Assembly: GCA_021798635.1 (NCBI GenBank)
Contig: JAJZGH010000068.1
Coordinates: 1-19,253, forward strand
DNA: 19,253 nt
Reading direction: 5' to 3'
From: Planctomycetota bacterium
GTDB lineage: Bacteria > Planctomycetota > Phycisphaerae > WQYP01
This document shows, one piece after another, positions 15,904-19,253 of this stretch. The translations under genes were made by a program, and so were the position numbers. Below the pieces are notes generated by a model, which saw only the letters and a program-made list of their open reading frames with translations, ran no database searches and was not told where the DNA came from. Within the stretch, counting starts at the first letter, position 1; every line of letters begins with the position of its first letter.

Positions 15904-17106
15904 ATGAGTATTCGGAAAAGACTGTCAGTGCGCCGTGGCGATGAGGACGGGGTTTACCTCCTCGGCGGCGCGACTATAATGTCGGCTTGGAAGTTGCGGG
16001 ACTATTTGGAAGAGCGAGCGGAGGAAGGCAGCCCGCCGTGGAGGAGCAACACGATCTTCCACTACATCCGCCCGAAATATTGCCGCATGTTGGGAATCGA
16101 TCCCGACGGCATGCTCGCGTCGCTCCAGTCCGAGTGTTGGGCGGAAAGGCTCGACCGTCAAATTGACGAGGCATTCAGCCGGCTCAACGGTGATTTACCG
16201 CTGGCCGAGCGCATCTGGAAGGCCCATATCATCGGGTTTATGGGATTTAGCGACACCGTATTATTTCGGTTTATCGCCACTCGTCTCATGGCGATACCGG
16301 TTCCGAAGTGGCGCGCAGGTGAGTGTCCACCATCGGCCATGCATGAGAAAATCTTGAACGACCCTGCAAGGCGGGACGCCCTGGATTGGCTGAACACGGC
16401 TGATCCGGGCGTGGTCCGCTCGCTGGGCAAGGGGTGGTCAAATGCCGATTCGATTAAAATAGTTGAGGAACTAAAAGCTGCGGGGGCGGCCTCAGTAATT
16501 GTGGGCGTGGCTAACAAGGTGCGTGGAAAAGAGTGGACGCGATCATTCCTGGTGGAACTCCCAGTTGCGCACTGGAAGCGTGCGAAATTCATCGCGTGGG
16601 CACGGCGGCTGAAGCAGGATGTGTTCGCGGTACTCATAAATGAGGACTGCGGAGAGCAATACGCGTACGGCGTGGCAGTAGGCGTGGAGGGCACAGCCGC
16701 GCGACGCAACCAGCAGCCAATGACGCGGGAGCGGTGGGAGAACGCCAAATCGTTAGCCAAAAAGGTGATTGGAAAGCTCTTGGCTGATCCGGCAAAGGAG
16801 GAATTGCTGCCGTGGCTTAGGGCGGGGACGAAAGAGGCTCCCCGTACGTTAGGCGAACTGCGTTCTCCAGCCGAGTCGCTGAAATTAGCACTGCGCATTT
16901 ACGGCGCCGGCCCGAAAAAAATCTGGGCGGTCGAGATACAGAAGGGGGCCGAATTCCAGAACACGGGGCGGCTGGTTGTCGTCCTGCCGGAGGCGAGGGC
17001 CGCAAGGGCCGCCGTATTTAACGTGGTCAACGCGCTGAGCGCGAAGCAGGGGTTCGACCCCACGCCTGATTGGGGCCAAAAGCACGCTTTGGTAACGCTG
17101 GATTGA
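15904..17106 (+). CDS. Unknown 400-residue protein in immunity-gene position for Rhs tip 1
   Basis: I do not recognise this family. ATG 15904 has GGAG nine bases upstream and follows the Rhs tip 1 stop by 30 bp on the same strand, where immunity genes of polymorphic toxins usually lie. There is no signal peptide or clear membrane helix, so it is probably cytoplasmic. The N-terminal part (1-130) is helical with many aromatic and charged residues (WKLRDYLEERAEEG, NTIFHYIRPKYCRMLGIDPDGM, AERIWKAHIIGFMGF). The C-terminal half has alternating strand and helix segments (AAGAASVIVGVANKVRG, AVLINEDCGEQYAYGVAVGVEG, WAVEIQKGAEFQNTGRLVVVLPEARAARAAVFNVVNAL). At 400 residues it is longer than most immunity proteins, which are usually 100-200 residues, so it may be two domains or have another role. 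Confidence 0.6.
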   Translation: MSIRKRLSVRRGDEDGVYLLGGATIMSAWKLRDYLEERAEEGSPPWRSNTIFHYIRPKYCRMLGIDPDGMLASLQSECWAERLDRQIDEAFSRLNGDLPLAERIWKAHIIGFMGFSDTVLFRFIATRLMAIPVPKWRAGECPPSAMHEKILNDPARRDALDWLNTADPGVVRSLGKGWSNADSIKIVEELKAAGAASVIVGVANKVRGKEWTRSFLVELPVAHWKRAKFIAWARRLKQDVFAVLINEDCGEQYAYGVAVGVEGTAARRNQQPMTRERWENAKSLAKKVIGKLLADPAKEELLPWLRAGTKEAPRTLGELRSPAESLKLALRIYGAGPKKIWAVEIQKGAEFQNTGRLVVVLPEARAARAAVFNVVNALSAKQGFDPTPDWGQKHALVTLD

Positions 17107-17146
17107 TTTGTTGGCCCGGCCGATCGTAAGGAGTGTGAAGGCCCGG

Positions 17147-17380
17147 GTGCGCCGTGCTAAGGCGAAGTGTTCCAGCGAGTGCAAGTCTCGCCCCGGTAAA
17201 GGTCGTTGCGACCGGGAAGCTATCCCAGCGGCGGTGGAAGTAATGAAGCTGTCGGAGTCTGGGAGACAAGTGGCGGCGTGTGGCCGCGTTGCGGGCTCAG
17301 CTTCCATGAATTCGCTTTGCGATCCGCTTTGGGCGGGTTAGAATCCGTGCTTTGATAGAACTGTCCTTTCAGGCAGGCTT
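17147..17380 (+). ncRNA. Structured RNA segment, possibly the 5' part of a group II intron
   Basis: The segment starts GTGCGCC, matching the GUGYG 5' end of group II introns, and CGCC pairs with GGCG shortly after, as in their first domain I helix. Hairpins follow: GCGAG/CTCGC (17175-17179 with 17187-17191, loop with GTGCAAGT), GGTCG/CGACC (17201-17205 with 17209-17213), TCCCAG/CTGGGA (17223-17228 with 17259-17264), GCGGC/GCCGC (17273-17277 with 17283-17287) and GAAGCTG/CAGCTTC (17245-17251 with 17298-17304); the last crosses the TCCCAG stem. No domain V sequence and no reverse transcriptase follow, so if this is an intron it is a fragment. An alternative is a guide-type RNA of an IscB-like locus (HEARO class), but no such protein is present. 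The 3' limit is arbitrary. Confidence 0.4.
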
Positions 17381-18499
17381 ATGGTCGCGACGGTTGAAAC
17401 AATTTCGGAACCAGAGCTGCACAGCAAGCGCTGTGGTGCTTCCATTTCCTCTGCTCCCTCAGTGGTGAAAAAAAGCGGTTCAATGAATTCTGAACCCGGA
17501 ATCTGGAACACGTTGATTCACAGGGAGGTAGCGGAGGTAAACGGAGGACCAACGAGGATCAACGATCAGCAATTCGGAAGTTCCGATGATTTGTTCATTG
17601 AGCGCAGCGCCGACAGTTCCGGCAACGCGCTTGGATTCGCACCATCCAGCGCGATCACCGAGTATCTTTACAACCAGCAGCATTACGACGTGATTTCAGG
17701 CCAGTATTACATGCGGGCCAGAAACTACGATCCCGCCACCGGGACATTCACCCAGCAGGACACAATCTCCATCGCCCCCGGCGACGCCGCCAACGCGAAT
17801 CTCTTCCTCTTCGCCGGTGCGGATTCGATCAATATGGGTGATCCGAGCGGACATTTCGGCAGCGCGTTTTCTCTAAGCGTAACGCTGGCTATAGGTTCTC
17901 TCGTAGATTCGATATCGCTGTCGGCGATTGGTGGCGCTTTCGCCTATGTCGGCAGCGCCGTTCCAGCCGGCGCGGCGGTCTACGAGTCCACCGCGTGGAT
18001 GATGTCCGCGTCGCCAGCGGCGGCGTCACTGCGTGACCTCCTAGACTCAAATGCTCGCGAGGTTCAAAATGCTACTGACCGGGCCCTACAGAAATTAAAA
18101 GGGTTGGGGCGGAGCATCCAAGAGTTGGCCGAACTCCCGAAATTCTACGTGGTTGAAAGCCTCACCCCCGCGATATTCGAATTCGACGTGCGCGAGCTTG
18201 CGTTGCGTCCCGATTGGTTTGTGCTCGTGTATAATGGTCCGTACAGCGACCTAACCTATGACAATCGCGCGTGGGTTAACACGACCTACGGTCACAAGCG
18301 AATCGGGGCACAGCCGGGATACCAGTTGGATGAATTCCCCTTCGCGTCAACCGAACAGGGTGGCCCACACGGCCCCGCGCAGGCTGAGATGGTGCCGGGA
18401 ATCCAAAACCCCGCGCAAGGGGGGTATCTTTCAGTCTTCTACCGCTACCAATTGGAGGGGGCACCCGAGCCCTTCCTGGTGGTTCCAGTGCCGATTTAG
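17381..18499 (+). CDS. Orphan Rhs tip 2: Rhs core with NucA/NucB-type nuclease toxin
   Basis: A 372-codon frame from ATG 17381; residues 1 to about 80 are repeat DNA, so the true start may be later (ATG 17483 is an alternative). The Rhs core runs from NALGFAPSSAITEYLY through HYDVISGQYYMRARNYDPATGTFTQQD to DPSG (154-157). Residues 158-205 are hydrophobic and Gly/Ala/Ser-rich, like the pre-toxin membrane-active segments of many polymorphic toxins. The final domain contains GHKRIGAQPGYQLDEFPFAST (DEFPFAST at 317-324), EQGGP and AQGGYLSVFYRYQL with FLVVPVP, matching the DEYPFAST.EGG and QGG signature of the NucA/NucB deoxyribonucleases. It is therefore predicted to degrade DNA in target cells. 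The next gene starts 15 bp after the stop. Confidence 0.75.
   Translation: MVATVETISEPELHSKRCGASISSAPSVVKKSGSMNSEPGIWNTLIHREVAEVNGGPTRINDQQFGSSDDLFIERSADSSGNALGFAPSSAITEYLYNQQHYDVISGQYYMRARNYDPATGTFTQQDTISIAPGDAANANLFLFAGADSINMGDPSGHFGSAFSLSVTLAIGSLVDSISLSAIGGAFAYVGSAVPAGAAVYESTAWMMSASPAAASLRDLLDSNAREVQNATDRALQKLKGLGRSIQELAELPKFYVVESLTPAIFEFDVRELALRPDWFVLVYNGPYSDLTYDNRAWVNTTYGHKRIGAQPGYQLDEFPFASTEQGGPHGPAQAEMVPGIQNPAQGGYLSVFYRYQLEGAPEPFLVVPVPI
17441..17622 (+). repeat. Shared pre-Rhs module, copy 2
   Basis: Partner of 14890-15092, lacking the 21-bp insertion and holding a single TGTTCATTGA. It lies between the structured-RNA segment and the second Rhs core. The similarity drops sharply past 17622, where the Rhs core starts: about 34 differences in the next 143 bases against nine in the 182 of the module. 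Confidence 0.85.
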
Positions 18500-18514
18500 C
18501 TCTAGGGGAACAGC

Positions 18515-19141
18515 ATGGATGAGGAAACACCGGCATGGGAGTATGTTTGGTACGAGCACGCCGGTTTGAGGCTGCTGATACCAGAAGGTACGCGCGCTAC
18601 CCTCCGCGGGAGCGGGGTTCTGGTCCGGGGCGTGCGACCATTCAGGGTATTACTTTCAGCGCTCATCGTGACTGACAGCGAAAAAGCCGCGCGATTGGAG
18701 CGGCTGCTACACGGCCCGGTTGTATCGGGTGGATCTGCCACGGTTCGACTGATCCGCGAAGGACCGGTAGAATCCCCGTTCCTAGGCTGGGAGCGCGTTC
18801 GCCAAGATCAGTACCTCGGTGGCGGCCCCGGGTACTTCTGGGGGCTGATGTTTTATTTTGACGGACTCGCGGTACAGGTGAATATAAGCGGTGGCGGGGT
18901 ATTTGACACCACGACAGAGCGAGGCTGGGCTAGGGTAATCCAGTCCATTAGCGTAGATACGTCCAAGGTACCTGCTTTCTCCCCTGCGCCTCACCGCAGG
19001 GTGTTGGCACCTGAGGAACTCCGAAGGCGAAATGAGAGAAGCATTCAACAGGTATTGCGTCGAGTTAGAAAGGCACGGGAGATGCAGGAGGAAATTTATT
19101 CCCCATATCTTGGGTGCATCCCCGCAGGGCATAGGCGCTAA
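18515..19141 (+). CDS. Unknown 208-residue protein, candidate immunity protein for the NucA/NucB-type toxin
   Basis: ATG 18515 is preceded by AGGGGA and follows the tip 2 stop by 15 bp, the expected place for the cognate immunity gene. I do not recognise the family. The first 150 residues look like a mixed alpha/beta domain: EYVWYEHAGLRLLIPEGTRA, RGVRPFRVLLSALIVTDSEKAARLERLL, an SGGSATVRLI strand, YFWGLMFYFDGLAVQVNISGGG, then RGWARVIQSISVD. The last 50 residues are charged and likely helical (PEELRRRNERSIQQVLRRVRKAREMQEEIY). There is no signal peptide or membrane segment, which fits a cytoplasmic inhibitor of a nuclease. The function rests on position and size only. Confidence 0.6.
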   Translation: MDEETPAWEYVWYEHAGLRLLIPEGTRATLRGSGVLVRGVRPFRVLLSALIVTDSEKAARLERLLHGPVVSGGSATVRLIREGPVESPFLGWERVRQDQYLGGGPGYFWGLMFYFDGLAVQVNISGGGVFDTTTERGWARVIQSISVDTSKVPAFSPAPHRRVLAPEELRRRNERSIQQVLRRVRKAREMQEEIYSPYLGCIPAGHRR

Positions 19142-19183
19142 CTTAATTTTACATGCCGCCCTAATGGGTGTATATTTGTCGGT

Positions 19184-19253
19184 ATGAAAAATATGCAGCT
19201 ATGGACGGCACGAGCGGACGAACAGTGGGGAATATTGGCTGATCTCATGCCCG
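19184..19253 (+). CDS. Transposase N-terminus (IS5/IS4-type), truncated by window edge
   Basis: From ATG 19184 the frame reads MKNMQLWTARADEQWGILADLMP and runs off the window. The segment ADEQWGILADLMP resembles the LTDEQWxxLEPLLP start of the DUF4096-type domain of IS5-family and related transposases. Only 23 residues are visible and no clear ribosome binding site precedes it. An IS here would fit the accessory character of this end of the window. Confidence 0.45.
   Translation, partial: MKNMQLWTARADEQWGILADLMP

Noticed and set aside
17108..17341. 77-codon + frame between the cassettes
   Set aside because: It coincides with the dense inverted repeats of the structured-RNA segment and has no ribosome binding site; RNA structure explains the conservation better.
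1..19253. CRISPR array, tRNA or rRNA genes
   Set aside because: No regularly spaced repeats, no cloverleaf with CCA-type end, and no rRNA sequence were seen on either strand.

Overview
The window looks like chromosome of a Planctomycetota bacterium, perhaps of class Phycisphaerae. This is inference from the gene order, the family variants (a FlgI-like lipoprotein with repeats, IF2 with a long Ala/Pro linker) and interspersed 7-bp-stem repeats; no rRNA gene is present to confirm it. It falls into three parts: a housekeeping half (about 1-12,100), a short minus-strand pair (12,094-14,248) and an accessory tail (14,300-19,253).

Housekeeping half: a truncated minus-strand gene resembling predicted protein tyrosine phosphatases is followed by about 700 bp without a gene, holding hairpin repeats, a promoter candidate and a hairpin-rich leader. 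Then comes a + strand run: nusA, infB (TTG start), rbfA, an HhH-type DNA glycosylase-like gene lacking the usual catalytic lysine, hisG (long form), a small membrane protein and a yajQ-family gene. The first three form a transcription/translation cluster; rimP, often next to nusA, is not seen. Next are a lipoprotein with a FlgI-like domain and HEAT-like repeats, and a XerC/D-type recombinase ending at a clear rho-independent terminator.

Minus-strand pair: an MscS-type channel gene overlaps a murQ gene (MurNAc-6-phosphate etherase), convergent with the recombinase gene.

Accessory tail: after a stretch of hairpins and a truncated four-helix-bundle gene come two orphan Rhs tips. Each has one conserved Rhs core followed by a different C-terminal toxin domain, and each is followed at once by a gene of unknown family in the immunity-gene position. 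Tip 1 ends in a PD-(D/E)xK-like nuclease candidate followed by a 400-aa unknown. Tip 2 ends in a NucA/NucB-type nuclease followed by a 208-aa unknown. Between them lies a structured-RNA segment with features of a group II intron 5' end but no reverse transcriptase. The window closes in the first codons of a probable transposase.

The most striking signal is a module of about 182 bp preceding both Rhs cores. It is about 95% identical between the copies and all nine of its substitutions would change amino acids in the open frame, whereas the adjacent Rhs core is only about 76% identical in DNA but nearly unchanged in protein. The module therefore behaves as a mobile or recombining DNA element, not as protein-coding sequence, and may be where tip cassettes are joined.
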